A stretch of DNA of 64,000 nucleotides from Streptomyces sp. MUM 178J (GCF_022414575.1 NZ_JADWYQ010000019.1:44902-108901); one strand, 5' to 3'. Counted from the first letter of the stretch, positions 36,384-46,223 are shown. Translations and numbers: made by a program. Notes: generated by a model from the letters alone, not told the origin.

Positions 36384-36412
36384 TTGGCGAACGGCAAAAA
36401 GGCGTCTAGTTT
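36384..36412 (+). promoter_or_regulatory. Promoter of the ThuA/dehydrogenase gene
   Basis: TTGGCG (36384-36389) and TAGTTT (36407-36412) are 17 bases apart in an AT-rich divergent region, placing the transcription start near 36419, about 34 bases before ATG 36453. The same 184-bp region must also hold the laccase promoter on the other strand. Confidence 0.6.
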
Positions 36413-36452
36413 CAACGGCTGTCGTTGTGACCACAGAGGGGTGAGTGACCTT

Positions 36453-38942
36453 ATGCAGCGCGCTCGCACCGTACGGCCCCAGCACCGCTTACGAAATCGT
36501 CTGGCCCTGACCCTCGGGGTCGGGGCACTGACTGCGTCCCTGTTCGCCGGAGGCGGTACGTCCGCCGCGGCCCAGCCACATCCGGAGCCGGATGCGACAA
36601 CGTTGTCGCTACCCTCGCCGCCCGGCGGGGACGACGTCAGGGTGCTGGTCTTCCACGCCTCGGCGACCGAGGAGTCCCCGACCGTCGACGCCGGGATCGC
36701 CGCGATCGAGTCGATCGGACTGAGCGGCCCGGCCGCTGGACGGTTCAGCACGGACGCCACCGACGACGCGTCCGTATTCACCGACGAGCGGCGTCTGGGC
36801 CACTACAACGCGGTCGTCTTCCTCACCGGGGGCGGCGACGTCCTGGACCCGGAGCAGGAGCTGGGCCTGGAGGCCTATATGGAGGCCGGGGGCGGCTTTC
36901 TGGGCATCCACGAGGCCGCGCGCACAGAGCCGTACTCCGACTGGTTCACCGGGCTCATCGGCGCCCGGCCGACCGGCGCGCCGAGTACGGTGCAGCGTGC
37001 GGTCGTCGAGGTGGGCGACCGCCGCCATCCGGCCGCCGCCGCGCTGCCGCTCGAATGGAGGCGCCTGGACAGGTGGTTCAACTGGACGGACAACCCGTCC
37101 GGCGCCGTCCACACCGTGGCCCGGGTCAGGGAGAGCAGCTACACCCCGGCCGCGGGCCCGAACGGCTGGGACCACCCGGTGTCCTGGTGCCGCGACTACG
37201 ACGGGGGACGCTCCTTCTACACCGCGATGGGCGGCACGCCCGCCGCCTTCGCGGAGACCGACTTCCGTGAGCACCTGCGCGGCGCGCTCGCCTGGACGAC
37301 GCGCCTCGCACGCGCGGACTGCAAGGCGACTGTCGACGCCCACTACACGGCGACCCGGGTCACCAAGCCCAATCAGCCGGGCCGGCACGACCAGATCGGC
37401 GAGCCGCACGGCCTGGACATCGCCCCCGACGGGCGGGTGTTCTACATCGGGCGCGGCGGCGGAGACCCGGGCCGGCCGGTGGTCACCGACTGGGACGACC
37501 CGGACATCGGCAAGGGCCAGGGCGAGATCCATGTCTATGACCCGCGGACGCGGCAGGTCACCCTGGCGGGTTCGCTGACGGTCTTCGGCAACAAGGGCGG
37601 CGGCGGTGAGCTGATCAAGAACGAGGAGGGGCTCCTCGGGATCGCGCTCGACCCGGACTTCGCGGCCAACGGCTGGGTGTATCTGCACTACACCCCGCAC
37701 TCGCGGATCGACCGCGACACCCATATGGCCGAGCGCCGCGTCTCCCGCCTCACCTTCGACCCGGCCGCCGGCCGACTCGACCCGGCCAGTGAGAAGGTGC
37801 TGCTGAAGTGGCCGGTGCAGATCCACAGCTGCTGCCACGCCGGCGGCGGGATGGCCTTCGACTCCCGGGGCAATCTCTACATCGCCACCGGGGACAACAA
37901 CTCCTCCGGCTTCAGCGGCGGCTACTCCGGCAACAACCCGGAGCCGGCCTTCAAGGGCGTCGGGTTCGCCGACGCCCGCCGCACCGCGGGCAACACCAAC
38001 AACCTCAACGGCAAGATCCTGCGCATCCACCCGGAAGACGACGGGACGTACACCCTGCCCCCGGGGAACCTGTTCACCGGCGAAGAGCCGGACGAGGGCG
38101 GCGGCAAGACCCGCGGCGAGATCTATGTGATGGGGGTGCGCAACCCCGCCCGCATCTTCGTCGACAAGACGACCGACGTACTCTACGCGGGCTGGGTCGG
38201 CCCGGACGCCGGCGCGCCGTCGACGACCTGGGGCCCTGCCAAGTACGACACCTTCGCCGCGATCACCAAGGCGGGCAACCACGGCTGGCCGTACTGCATG
38301 GGCAACAACCAGCCCTATCGGGACCGCAATCTGCCCGACCCCGGCAAGCCGCTCGGCTGGTACGACTGCGACGCGCCGAGGAACGAGTCCCCCCACAACG
38401 ACGGACTGGTGCGGCTGCCGCCCGTCACCCCGAACACCGTCTGGTACGCGCCCCAGGGCGGCGCGCCGGACTTCCCGCGCGACGCCGACGGCGTGCCCAG
38501 CTATCGGCTCCAGGACCAGAAACTGCTGCTGCCCTGGCTCAAGGGCGGCGCGCAGGCAGCCATGAACGGACCCGTGTACCGCTATGACGCGGACAGCGAC
38601 TCAACGGTGAAGTGGCCCGCGTACTGGGACGGGAAGTGGTTCGTCGGCGACTTCTACGACGGCGGCCAGCCGCGTCATGCGGTGCTGACCGACCCCAGGA
38701 CGGCCGGCGAGGGCGGGCTCCCGGTGCACGCCGAGACCCTGAAGAGGATCGTCCCGGTCGGTGAGGGCGGCATCCGCAACCTCATGGACTGGAAGTTCGC
38801 ACCGGACGGCTCGCTGTACGTCCTCGACTACGGCCGCGGGTTCTTCACCTCGCACTCGGCGTCGGCACTGTGGCGGATCACCTACACGGGCGGCGGGCCG
38901 ACGCCTCCGGCCGATCACGTCGTACGCAAGGGGGCCCGGTGA
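36453..38942 (+). CDS. Secreted ThuA-domain / PQQ-type sugar dehydrogenase fusion, TTA codon
   Basis: An 829-residue exported protein. After a signal peptide (to about residue 40) comes a ThuA-like GATase-fold domain (60-285; [43 protein letters not shown]). Next is a six-bladed propeller of the soluble glucose/sorbosone dehydrogenase type (about 305-815; [49 protein letters not shown]). PQQ-linked oxidation of a sugar or related alcohol is expected. Codon 13 is TTA (36489-36491). GAGGGGTG precedes ATG 36453; GTG 36441 is an alternative. Its stop overlaps the GTG of the cupredoxin gene (GTGA), so the two are coupled. Confidence 0.85.
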   Translation: MQRARTVRPQHRLRNRLALTLGVGALTASLFAGGGTSAAAQPHPEPDATTLSLPSPPGGDDVRVLVFHASATEESPTVDAGIAAIESIGLSGPAAGRFSTDATDDASVFTDERRLGHYNAVVFLTGGGDVLDPEQELGLEAYMEAGGGFLGIHEAARTEPYSDWFTGLIGARPTGAPSTVQRAVVEVGDRRHPAAAALPLEWRRLDRWFNWTDNPSGAVHTVARVRESSYTPAAGPNGWDHPVSWCRDYDGGRSFYTAMGGTPAAFAETDFREHLRGALAWTTRLARADCKATVDAHYTATRVTKPNQPGRHDQIGEPHGLDIAPDGRVFYIGRGGGDPGRPVVTDWDDPDIGKGQGEIHVYDPRTRQVTLAGSLTVFGNKGGGGELIKNEEGLLGIALDPDFAANGWVYLHYTPHSRIDRDTHMAERRVSRLTFDPAAGRLDPASEKVLLKWPVQIHSCCHAGGGMAFDSRGNLYIATGDNNSSGFSGGYSGNNPEPAFKGVGFADARRTAGNTNNLNGKILRIHPEDDGTYTLPPGNLFTGEEPDEGGGKTRGEIYVMGVRNPARIFVDKTTDVLYAGWVGPDAGAPSTTWGPAKYDTFAAITKAGNHGWPYCMGNNQPYRDRNLPDPGKPLGWYDCDAPRNESPHNDGLVRLPPVTPNTVWYAPQGGAPDFPRDADGVPSYRLQDQKLLLPWLKGGAQAAMNGPVYRYDADSDSTVKWPAYWDGKWFVGDFYDGGQPRHAVLTDPRTAGEGGLPVHAETLKRIVPVGEGGIRNLMDWKFAPDGSLYVLDYGRGFFTSHSASALWRITYTGGGPTPPADHVVRKGAR

Positions 38943-41176
38943 AGCTCACGACGGCACGACGGCCGGCACGACGGCCGGGACGACCACGGCGGACGGCGGG
39001 CTTCTGGGCGGCTCTTGTCTCCGCCTTCGCCATGGTCGTGGGCCTGATGTCCGCGGTCGCGTACGGCAAGGCCGACGAGGCGCGGGCCGCGCAGACGCTG
39101 ATCTGGACCGCCGGCGATCCGATCGACCGCTATCTGTCCTTCCCCACGACGGCCACGGCGGGCCCCACGACCATCGTCTTCGAGAACAGCGCGGCGACCG
39201 GCAACACCACCGGCATGCCGCACACGCTCACCTTCGACGTCTCGGATCCCGAGTACAACGGCGACGTCTCCCTGAACATCCTGGCCAACCCGGGCGACGC
39301 CCAGGGGGGCAGGCACACGGCCGAGGTGACGCTCACTCCGGGTCGCTACCGCTACTACTGCACCATCCCGGGCCACGGCGCGATGCAGGGCGTCCTCACC
39401 GTCTCCGAGAACGGCGGCGAGGACACCGAGCCGCCCGTCACCTCCGCGAAGGTCGAGGGCGACCGCAACGCCGACGGCGCATACGTCGGGCAGGCGACGG
39501 TCACCCTGACGGCGGCCGACGCCGGGTCGGGCGTGGAGCGGATCGAGTACGCGCTCGGCGCGGACGGGGACTGGCGGCCGTACGGCGATCCGCTGGTCGT
39601 CAGCGAGGTGGGGGCGCACCAAGTGCGCTACCGGGCCGTCGACCGGGCGGGCAACACGGCCCCGGAGCAGTCCGCGGAGTTCACGGTGGCCGCCCCGCCG
39701 ACACACGACACCACGCCTCCCGACACCTCGGCGACGGTGAGCGGCGAGCAGAACGATCAGGGCGGGTATCTCGGGACGGCCACGGTCACCGTGACCGCCT
39801 CCGACACCGGCTCCGGAGTCAACGCGATCGAGTACGCGCTCGGCGCGGACGGCGACTGGCAGCCTTACACGGCGCCGGTGGCGGTCCACGAGGCAGGGGA
39901 GCACACGGTCCGCTACCGGGCGAGAGACAGGGCGGGCAACGCGTCCTCGCCGAAGGAGGTCGCCTTCACCGTGGTCACCCCGCCGACGCCGGACTCCACG
40001 CCGCCCACGACGTCGGCCGCCGTGAGCGGTCAGCGGAACTCGGACGGCGCGTACATCACGAGCGCCGCCGTGCGGCTGACGGCGTCCGACGACGACTCGG
40101 GGGTGGAGAGGACGGAGTACTCCCTCGACGGCGGCCCCTATCTCGCGTACACGGCGCCGGTCGTCGTCGACCGGGTCGGCTACCACGCGGTGCTGCACCG
40201 GGCGACCGACAAGGCGGGCAACACCTCCGAGGCCCGGAAGGTCTCCTTCACGGTCGCGGAGGGCGGGGGCGTGCCCGCGCCCCACTGCCCCGAGTACGAC
40301 GAGCGGCTGACCGTCATCGTGGGCACGGTCGACTCGGGGGTGCCGAACCGGATGACCAACCGCCGCTGCACGGTCAACGAGCTGATCGAGGACGAGAAGG
40401 ACTGGTCGTCGCACGCCCTGTTCCTCAAGCATGTCGACGCGGTGCTCGACGGGCTGCTCGCCGACGGGGTGATCGACCGGCGCGAGCACGGGACGGTCTA
40501 CCGGGCGGCGGAGGACTCCGGCATCGGCAGGCCGGGGCAGCACACGGGCTACCGCGATCTGTTCGACGGCACGGCCTCGTCGTTCGCGAAGTGGCAGCAT
40601 GTCGGGGGCGGTTCCTTCGCTCTGAACGCCGACGGGTCGATGACCAGCGGCGTGACCGAGGGCGGTCTCGGGATGCTGTGGTTCCCGCAGCGCCAGTACG
40701 GGGACTTCTCCCTCAAGCTCCAGTGGCGCGATGACGCGGCCGGCGACGCCAACGCCAACAGCGGGGTGTTCGTACGCTTTCCCTCGGTGCACGACCATCC
40801 GGAGGAGCCGCGCCCCGAGTGGGTCGCCATCAAGTACGGCCACGAGGTGCAGGTGCTCGACCGGCCGGACGGCGACATGTACAAGACGGGTTCGGTGTAC
40901 GGGTTCGACCGGGTGGGGCTCGCGGGCGCCGGGGTGACGCCCAAGGGCACCTGGAACGACTACGAGATCCGGGTGACAGGCCAGCACTACGAGGTCTACC
41001 GCAACGGCGTTCTGGTCAATGAGTTCGACAACGACCGCGGTCAGGAGTTCTATCCGCCGCGCGCCGGCGATCCCGGCACGGACGGTCGGCGGTACGCGAC
41101 GGGGTACATCGGCTTGCAGGTGCACGGCACGGCGGATGTGATCTCGTACCGCGACATCCGGATCAAGGAGCTATGA
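38939..41176 (+). CDS. Secreted cupredoxin / Ig-repeat / DUF1080 protein
   Basis: A 745-residue exported mosaic protein with a GTG start coupled to the previous gene. After the signal peptide (to about residue 51) comes a plastocyanin-like domain with a full type-1 copper set: His95 (MPHTLTF), Cys141, His146 and Met149 (YYCTIPGHGAMQG). Three Ig-like repeats of 95 residues follow (about 161-445; pattern GSGVxxIEYALGADGDW), then a Cys-containing linker domain (450-530). Last is a DUF1080 domain (3-keto-glycoside hydrolase/lectin-like; YRDLFDGTASSFAKWQHV) to the end. It could pass electrons from the quinoprotein or bind glycans (inference). Confidence 0.82.
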   Translation: MKLTTARRPARRPGRPRRTAGFWAALVSAFAMVVGLMSAVAYGKADEARAAQTLIWTAGDPIDRYLSFPTTATAGPTTIVFENSAATGNTTGMPHTLTFDVSDPEYNGDVSLNILANPGDAQGGRHTAEVTLTPGRYRYYCTIPGHGAMQGVLTVSENGGEDTEPPVTSAKVEGDRNADGAYVGQATVTLTAADAGSGVERIEYALGADGDWRPYGDPLVVSEVGAHQVRYRAVDRAGNTAPEQSAEFTVAAPPTHDTTPPDTSATVSGEQNDQGGYLGTATVTVTASDTGSGVNAIEYALGADGDWQPYTAPVAVHEAGEHTVRYRARDRAGNASSPKEVAFTVVTPPTPDSTPPTTSAAVSGQRNSDGAYITSAAVRLTASDDDSGVERTEYSLDGGPYLAYTAPVVVDRVGYHAVLHRATDKAGNTSEARKVSFTVAEGGGVPAPHCPEYDERLTVIVGTVDSGVPNRMTNRRCTVNELIEDEKDWSSHALFLKHVDAVLDGLLADGVIDRREHGTVYRAAEDSGIGRPGQHTGYRDLFDGTASSFAKWQHVGGGSFALNADGSMTSGVTEGGLGMLWFPQRQYGDFSLKLQWRDDAAGDANANSGVFVRFPSVHDHPEEPRPEWVAIKYGHEVQVLDRPDGDMYKTGSVYGFDRVGLAGAGVTPKGTWNDYEIRVTGQHYEVYRNGVLVNEFDNDRGQEFYPPRAGDPGTDGRRYATGYIGLQVHGTADVISYRDIRIKEL

Positions 41177-41252
41177 GTGCGATGCGCCCGGGTGCTCCGC
41201 CCCCGGGCGCCGGACCTCCGGCCGTGTCCCAGACCCCCGGACGGGCCGGAAT

Positions 41253-41314
41253 TCAGCCTCGCCTGGGGGCACCTCCGTGGGGGCGCCCCCGGACGGAGTC
41301 TGGGGGAGGTAGCT
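41253..41314 (-). repeat. Dispersed intergenic repeat, copy 2
   Basis: This is the reverse complement of the core at 7278-7340, highly similar over about 60 bases, including the CGCCCCCGGACGGAGTCTGG segment. It fills the gap between the convergent cupredoxin gene and the LigD-polymerase gene, where a transcription terminator would be expected. Confidence 0.78.
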
Positions 41315-41357
41315 GGGGGAGTTTCAGGCGCGGGGTCCGGGGCTGAACCCTGGGCGT

Positions 41358-42371
41358 TCAGGCGCCGTCGCGTCGGGCCCGGCTCGGCTGGACCCGCTTC
41401 GGCTCGCCCGGCATCTTGGGATGGTCCGGCGGATACGGCAGATCGCCGAGGCCGTGCTCGGCCTCGTCGCGGCGGGCCAGCTCCAGCAGGCTCTCCAGGC
41501 TGAAGCGGGTGTCGTCCATGTCCGCGTGGACGTCGCCCGCCTCGGCGTAGCGGACGGGCATCGTGGTGATGTCGAAGTCCTGCGGCGACGCGTCGTCGAC
41601 CTCGTCCCAGCGCAGCGGCGCGGAGACGGGCGCATGGGGGCGGGGGCGCACCGAGTACGCGGAGGCGATGGTGCGGTCCCGCGCGGTCTGGTTGTAGTCG
41701 ACGAAGATCCGTTGGCCGCGCTCCTCCTTCCACCACTTGATGGTCACCCGGTCGGGCATCCGGCGCTCGAGCTCCCGGCCGCAGGCGATCGCGGCGCGCC
41801 GCACCTGGGTGAAGGTCCAGCGGGGCTCGATGGGCACGAAGACATGGAGGCCGCGGCCGCCGGAGGTCTTGGGCCAGCCGCGCAGTCCGTGCTCGTCGAG
41901 GACGGCGCGGAGTTCGTGGGCGGCCCGGACGGCGTCCGCGTAGTCGGTGCCGGGCTGCGGGTCGAGGTCAAGGCGCAGCTCGTCGGGGTGCTCGGTGTCG
42001 TCGCGCCGTACGGGCCAGGGGTGGAAGGTGACGGCGCCGAGGTTGGCGGCCCAGACGACGGCCGCGGGCTCGGTCGGGCACATCTCTTCGGCGGAGCGGC
42101 CGCTGGGGAAGGTGATGTGCGCGGTGGGGATCCAGTCGGGGAGGTTTTTCGGGGCGCGCTTCTGGAAGAAGGACTCTCCGTTCACTCCCTCGGGGTAGCG
42201 CTCCAGGGTGGTGGGGCGGTTGCGCAGGGCCCGGGTGATCCCGTCGCCGACCGCGAGGTAGTAGCGGACCATGTCGAGCTTGGTGTAGCCGCGCTCCGGG
42301 AAGTAGACCTTGTCGGGGTTGGAGACGCGTACGGTCCGCTCCCCCACCTCCAGTTCCACGGCTCCGGCCAT
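41358..42371 (-). CDS. Stand-alone LigD-type polymerase/primase
   Basis: A 337-residue protein consisting only of the LigD polymerase domain (archaeo-eukaryotic primase fold). Motifs: VSNPDKVYFPERGYTKLDMV at residues 16-35, RLDLDPQPGTDYADAV near 132 with the DxD metal site, KTSGGRGLHVFVPI near 168 and IFVDYNQTARDRTIASAYS near 222. In non-homologous end joining it fills gaps and adds ribonucleotides. There is no ligase or nuclease domain in the same chain; a separate ligase gene diverges immediately (52-bp gap), so the two likely work together. No Ku gene is in the window. Confidence 0.92.
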   Translation of the reverse strand: MAGAVELEVGERTVRVSNPDKVYFPERGYTKLDMVRYYLAVGDGITRALRNRPTTLERYPEGVNGESFFQKRAPKNLPDWIPTAHITFPSGRSAEEMCPTEPAAVVWAANLGAVTFHPWPVRRDDTEHPDELRLDLDPQPGTDYADAVRAAHELRAVLDEHGLRGWPKTSGGRGLHVFVPIEPRWTFTQVRRAAIACGRELERRMPDRVTIKWWKEERGQRIFVDYNQTARDRTIASAYSVRPRPHAPVSAPLRWDEVDDASPQDFDITTMPVRYAEAGDVHADMDDTRFSLESLLELARRDEAEHGLGDLPYPPDHPKMPGEPKRVQPSRARRDGA

Positions 42372-42423
42372 GTGCGTCAGCGTATGCCGTGCCGATATTT
42401 ATTGCATATCAGACAATCCATCT

Positions 42424-43488
42424 ATGGATCTGCCCGTGATGCCCCCGGTCAAGCCGATGCTGGCCAAGTCCGTGAAGAAGATCCCGCCCGGCATGCAGTA
42501 CGAGGCGAAATGGGACGGCTTCCGGGCGATCGTCCACCGGGACGGGGACGAGATCGTGCTCGGCTCCCGCACCGGGAAGCCGCTCACCCGCTACTTTCCC
42601 GAGCTGGCCGCCGTCCTGGCGGAGCAGTTGCCGCCGCGCTGCGTGGTGGACGGCGAGATCGTGATCGTGCACGGCGGGCGGCTGGACTTCGACCGGCTCA
42701 CCGAACGCATCCATCCGGCGGACTCCAGGGTGCGGATGCTCGCCGAGCGGACCCCGGCGAGCTTCGTCGCCTTCGACCTGCTCGCGCTGGGCGACGAGTC
42801 CCTGCTCGACGCCCCGCTGGCAGAGCGCCGGGCCAGGCTGGCGGCGATGCTGGCCCAGGCGCGGCCGCCGGTCCATCTGGCGCCCGCCACGAGGGACGAG
42901 TCCGTGGCGGCCCGGTGGTTCGAGCAGTACGAGGGGGCGGGTCTGGACGGGATCGTGGCCAAGCCGCTGGATCTTCGTTACCGGCCGGACGCCCGGCTGA
43001 TGTTCAAGGTCAAGCATGAGCGGACCGCGGACGCGGTCGTGGCCGGCTACCGGTGGCACAAGAGCGGTCCGGTGGTCGGCTCGCTGCTCCTCGGGCTGTA
43101 CGACGACCGCGGCACGCTCCAGCACGTCGGCGTCTGCGCGGCGTTCCCCATGAAACGGCGCGAGGAGCTGGCAGCCGAGCTGGAACCGCTGCGGATGGCG
43201 GACGCGTCGGAGCATCCCTGGGCCGCGTGGGCCAGGGAGAGCGCGCATGAGACCGCGCGGCTGCCGGGTGCGCCGAGCCGCTGGTCGGGCAAGAAGGATC
43301 TGTCATGGGTGGCGCTGAGGCCGGAGCGGGTGGCCGAGGTGGCCTATGACCACATGGAGGGCGACCGGTTCCGGCATACGGCCCAGTTCCGACGCTGGCG
43401 GCCGGACCGTACGCCGGAGAGCTGCACCTATGCGCAGCTCGAGGAGCCGGTCGGCTATGACCTCGCCGAGGTGCTGTCGGCTCCCTGA
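42424..43488 (+). CDS. ligC: ATP-dependent DNA ligase (LigC-type)
   Basis: A 354-residue ATP-dependent DNA ligase without accessory domains. Motif I is YEAKWDGFRA with the adenylated lysine near residue 24, followed by GSRTGKPLTRYFPEL, motif III ASFVAFDLLALGDESLL and motif IV GLDGIVAKPLDLRYR. Motif V is MFKVKHERTADAVVAG and leads into the OB-fold domain. It seals nicks or end-joined breaks. ATG 42424 has no Shine-Dalgarno site; an AT-rich stretch (42389-42420) immediately precedes it, so it may be leaderless. It diverges from the LigD-polymerase gene. Confidence 0.92.
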   Translation: MDLPVMPPVKPMLAKSVKKIPPGMQYEAKWDGFRAIVHRDGDEIVLGSRTGKPLTRYFPELAAVLAEQLPPRCVVDGEIVIVHGGRLDFDRLTERIHPADSRVRMLAERTPASFVAFDLLALGDESLLDAPLAERRARLAAMLAQARPPVHLAPATRDESVAARWFEQYEGAGLDGIVAKPLDLRYRPDARLMFKVKHERTADAVVAGYRWHKSGPVVGSLLLGLYDDRGTLQHVGVCAAFPMKRREELAAELEPLRMADASEHPWAAWARESAHETARLPGAPSRWSGKKDLSWVALRPERVAEVAYDHMEGDRFRHTAQFRRWRPDRTPESCTYAQLEEPVGYDLAEVLSAP

Positions 43489-43535
43489 ATCGCCGCCCCG
43501 GGTTCCCGACGCGCCTTCCCGGGCCGGCCGGCTGC

Positions 43536-44180
43536 TCAGGCGCCGGTGATGGTGGGGTGCTGCCCGTCCGCGTCCAGGACGTAGGAGCCGGTGAAGGTCG
43601 GGTGGTCGCCGTCCTCCACCAGGGCGATACAGCCCGGCGTGGCGTTCGAGACGGTGAGCAGACGGGTGTCGTCGTTGGAGATGCTCAGCGTGCCGGTGGC
43701 GTTGTCGTATGTCACCGCGACCTCGCCCGTGACGTCGAAGTCGCAGGTGACGATGGAGAGATGGGCGCTGATCCCCTCGATGAACCCGGTGGTCACACCG
43801 GTCTCGGCCTGGTGTGTCACCGCCTGGACGCGCCAGGCGGGGTCGGTGTCGGCGATCGGGGTCACGGAGCCCACGGGGCTGGCGCAGGGCTGGGACTCGG
43901 TGCCGAAGCTCGCCTCTGCGATGTCGCCGACGTGGGCCGGGTTGCCGGTGGCGTCGAAGAGCTCTCCGGCGGCTGCGGCCGTGGGGCAGGTGACCTGGAA
44001 GCCGTTGACGGACAGCACGGTGTCCTCGGACAGGGCGGTGAAGGCGGCGGGAGAGGCGGGGCCGACAGTCCACTCGGACGGCGCCGCGGAGGCGGGGGCG
44101 GCGGCGAGGGCGAGGGCGGCGGTCGCGGCCGCGGTGACGGCGGCGAGCGCTCCTAACGGCTGCTTTCGGGACGTATCCAC
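43536..44180 (-). CDS. Secreted protein of unknown function, TTA codon
   Basis: A 214-residue exported protein I do not recognise. A Sec signal peptide is clear (alanine-rich core, cleavage near PASAAP at about residue 33). The mature part is about 180 residues, acidic, with four cysteines (in FQVTCPTAA, ESQPCASPV, IVTCDFDV and TPGCIALV), probably two disulfides, and beta-rich composition. The start is GTG 44180 with GGAGG eight bases upstream. Codon 9 is TTA (44156-44154), predicting bldA dependence. It is separated from the PucR gene by a 357-bp divergent region. Confidence 0.72.
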   Translation of the reverse strand: MDTSRKQPLGALAAVTAAATAALALAAAPASAAPSEWTVGPASPAAFTALSEDTVLSVNGFQVTCPTAAAAGELFDATGNPAHVGDIAEASFGTESQPCASPVGSVTPIADTDPAWRVQAVTHQAETGVTTGFIEGISAHLSIVTCDFDVTGEVAVTYDNATGTLSISNDDTRLLTVSNATPGCIALVEDGDHPTFTGSYVLDADGQHPTITGA

Positions 44181-44537
44181 GGGACGTTCCTCCGATGGGT
44201 CGGAATGGTTTCGCGACGCGAGCGGCTCAGGACGCCGCGGTGTTCCGGGCACATGCGCACCGTGACGATCCGTGACGTTACTTGCGGGAAACTTAGCTGC
44301 ACAATGCCGCTGGTCAAGATTTTCCGAGGTGCGGAATTTCCTGGCGCCAGCCGAGCGAATCTTTCGGCCGCTTTGTCAGACCGTGCGCAATCCGGGTGCT
44401 CGGCGACGGAACAACCGTGTCCGGATGCACTCCCTCACGCCCTGCACCGCCCTCCCGACCGGTGTGCACTGGTATGGACTTGGTCTATGTTCGGCAGCCG
44501 ATGCCGCCCCCGCCTGCCGCCCCGGGGAGAGACCTCC
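44181..44537. promoter_or_regulatory. 357-bp divergent promoter region
   Basis: No gene is seen. The left part (44265-44380) is AT-richer and contains direct GTGACG repeats (44261-44276), and probably the promoter of the secreted-protein gene. The right part has an ACTGGTATGGACTTGG/TGGTCTATG segment (44468-44487) that loosely resembles a GntR-type dyad before the PucR gene. Confidence 0.4.
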
Positions 44538-45704
44538 ATGCCCAAAGACACGCTCGGCCCGCTGCCCCCGGAGTTCGCCGCTCTCATCCGCCCGGAACTG
44601 CCCGGTCTGATCAAGGAGATCGGGATCGAGGTCGTCCACGCCTACCCCGAGTACGCCCGGCTGCTCGACGGCCCCTACGGCCACGGCATCCGCGTCGGCG
44701 TCGAGCAGTCCATCTCCGCCTTCGTCGACCGGGTGGCCGAGCCCTCGGCGCCCTCCGCCCTGCGGGACGAGATGTGCCGGAGGTTCGGCAGGTTCGAGGC
44801 GTACGAAGGCCGCAGCATGGAGTCACTCCAGGGCGCCTACCGGCTCGGGGCGCGCATCGCGCTGCGCCGGGCGAAGAAGGTGGGCCGCAGCCACCATCTC
44901 TCCCCCACGATGATGCTGAGCTTCGCAGACGCCCTGTTCGCCTATGTCGAGGAGCTGGAGGCGCTCTCCCGCGAGGGCTATCTGGAGGTGCGGGCACGGT
45001 CCGGGGAGCAGTCGGAGGTGCTGCGCCGGCGGCTGCTGCATCTGCTGCTCGCGGGTCGGCCGACGCCCGGGACGGCGGTCGCGGAGCTGGCGGAGCAGGC
45101 CGCCTGGCCGCTGCCCGTCCAGGTGACCCTGGTCGCGCTGCGCGCACCGGCCGAGCTGGAGCGGTCCGAACTGGACAACGATGTCCTCACCGATCTCGGC
45201 GACCCCCGGCCCCATCTGCTGATCCCCGGCCCCCTCGCCCCCGGCCGACGGCGCATGCTGGACACCGCGCTGTTCGGCGCCCGCGCCGCCGTCGGCCTGA
45301 CCGTCGCGACCGCCGAGGCCCGCCACTCGCTGCGCTGGGCGCGCCGCACGCTGGAGCTCGTCGACGCGGGCGTCATCGAGGCGGGCCCGCTGGCGCAGGC
45401 CGCGGACCATCTCGTACCGCTGTGGCTGCACTCCGACCCGGCCCTGCTCGATCGGCTGACCGAGCGGGAGCTGGCCCCGATCGCCGGGCTGACGCCGGCG
45501 CGCCGGGGCCGGCTCGTGGAGACCCTGCGGGTCTGGCTGGACACCCGCGGCACGGCCGTGCGGATGGGCGAACTGCTCGCCGTCCACCCGCAGACGGTGC
45601 GCTACCGGATGCGCAGCCTGGAGTCCCTCTTCGGCGACCAACTGGCGGACCCGGAGCGGCGGTTCGCCATGGAGGCGGCCTTGCGGGCCACCCACCGGCG
45701 GTGA
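44538..45704 (+). CDS. PucR/CdaR-type transcriptional regulator
   Basis: A 388-residue regulator. The C-terminal PucR HTH_30 domain is clear at about 325-385 (LVETLRVWLDTRGTAVRMGE then LAVHPQTVRYRMRSLESLFG). A GGDEF-like/RsbRD-type N-terminal region (about 15-170; ALRDEMCRRFGRFEAYEGRS) resembles the RsbT co-antagonist-like sensor domain found in many Streptomyces PucR proteins. GGGGAGA lies before ATG 44538. Targets are unknown; it has no enzyme partner next to it except the divergent secreted protein. Confidence 0.82.
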   Translation: MPKDTLGPLPPEFAALIRPELPGLIKEIGIEVVHAYPEYARLLDGPYGHGIRVGVEQSISAFVDRVAEPSAPSALRDEMCRRFGRFEAYEGRSMESLQGAYRLGARIALRRAKKVGRSHHLSPTMMLSFADALFAYVEELEALSREGYLEVRARSGEQSEVLRRRLLHLLLAGRPTPGTAVAELAEQAAWPLPVQVTLVALRAPAELERSELDNDVLTDLGDPRPHLLIPGPLAPGRRRMLDTALFGARAAVGLTVATAEARHSLRWARRTLELVDAGVIEAGPLAQAADHLVPLWLHSDPALLDRLTERELAPIAGLTPARRGRLVETLRVWLDTRGTAVRMGELLAVHPQTVRYRMRSLESLFGDQLADPERRFAMEAALRATHRR

Positions 45705-45947
45705 CGGGACGCCATTGTGCGTCGTCGCCGCGGCGCCGGACCACGATCGATTGGGGTGCGGGGCCCGGGGTCGCGTATGGTGGGCCGACGGCGCTGCCCG
45801 GCTGTGGGGGTGCAGCGAGCCCGGTTGTGCGCCGTCTCCTGTACGAGCCGTTCCCCTGATCACTTCGGGGCGGATGTGTTCGGCGAGGCCGGCGGCCGGT
45901 ACCGCCCGGATCCGGCCGCAGCAGAGCGAGACCCCGAAGGACTTCAT

Positions 45948-46223
45948 GTGACCGCGTCGCCCCTCGTACCCGTGCCGATTCCCGATCGCGTCGCAGCGAT
46001 GATCGGGGCCTGCATGCCGATCCACGTCCTGCAGGCCGAGGTGGACGCGGAGTGCGCCGCGCGTGAGGTGCACCGGCTGCGCGGCCCTCTGTCCGGCGAG
46101 TCCCGGGCCGCCCGCGAGCACGCCCTGTCTGCCCTGGCCTCCGCCAACAAGGTCCTCGCCGCCTACAACCCGGGCCTGACGGTCCGGCCGCGGCGCTCCG
46201 GCAGCGCCCCGTACGGGGTGTGA
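45948..46223 (+). CDS. Small hypothetical protein
   Basis: A 91-residue protein of no family I recognise. It starts with GTG 45948, with AAGGA six bases upstream, and keeps strong third-position G/C. The sequence is mostly helical with two cysteines (MIGACMPIHV, DAECAAREV) and ends in a basic PRRSGSAPYGV tail; ALASANKVLAAYNPGL is a likely amphipathic helix. It is separated from the PucR gene by 243 bases and converges on the GlxA-type regulator across a hairpin. Confidence 0.55.
   Translation: MTASPLVPVPIPDRVAAMIGACMPIHVLQAEVDAECAAREVHRLRGPLSGESRAAREHALSALASANKVLAAYNPGLTVRPRRSGSAPYGV

Noticed and set aside
38915..41125. 736-residue minus-strand ORF opposite the cupredoxin gene
   Set aside because: Antisense shadow produced by GC-rich codon bias.
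44468..44483. Possible DasR (dre) site before the PucR gene
   Set aside because: Only about 11 of 16 positions agree with the consensus and the second half is poor; a chance match is likely.
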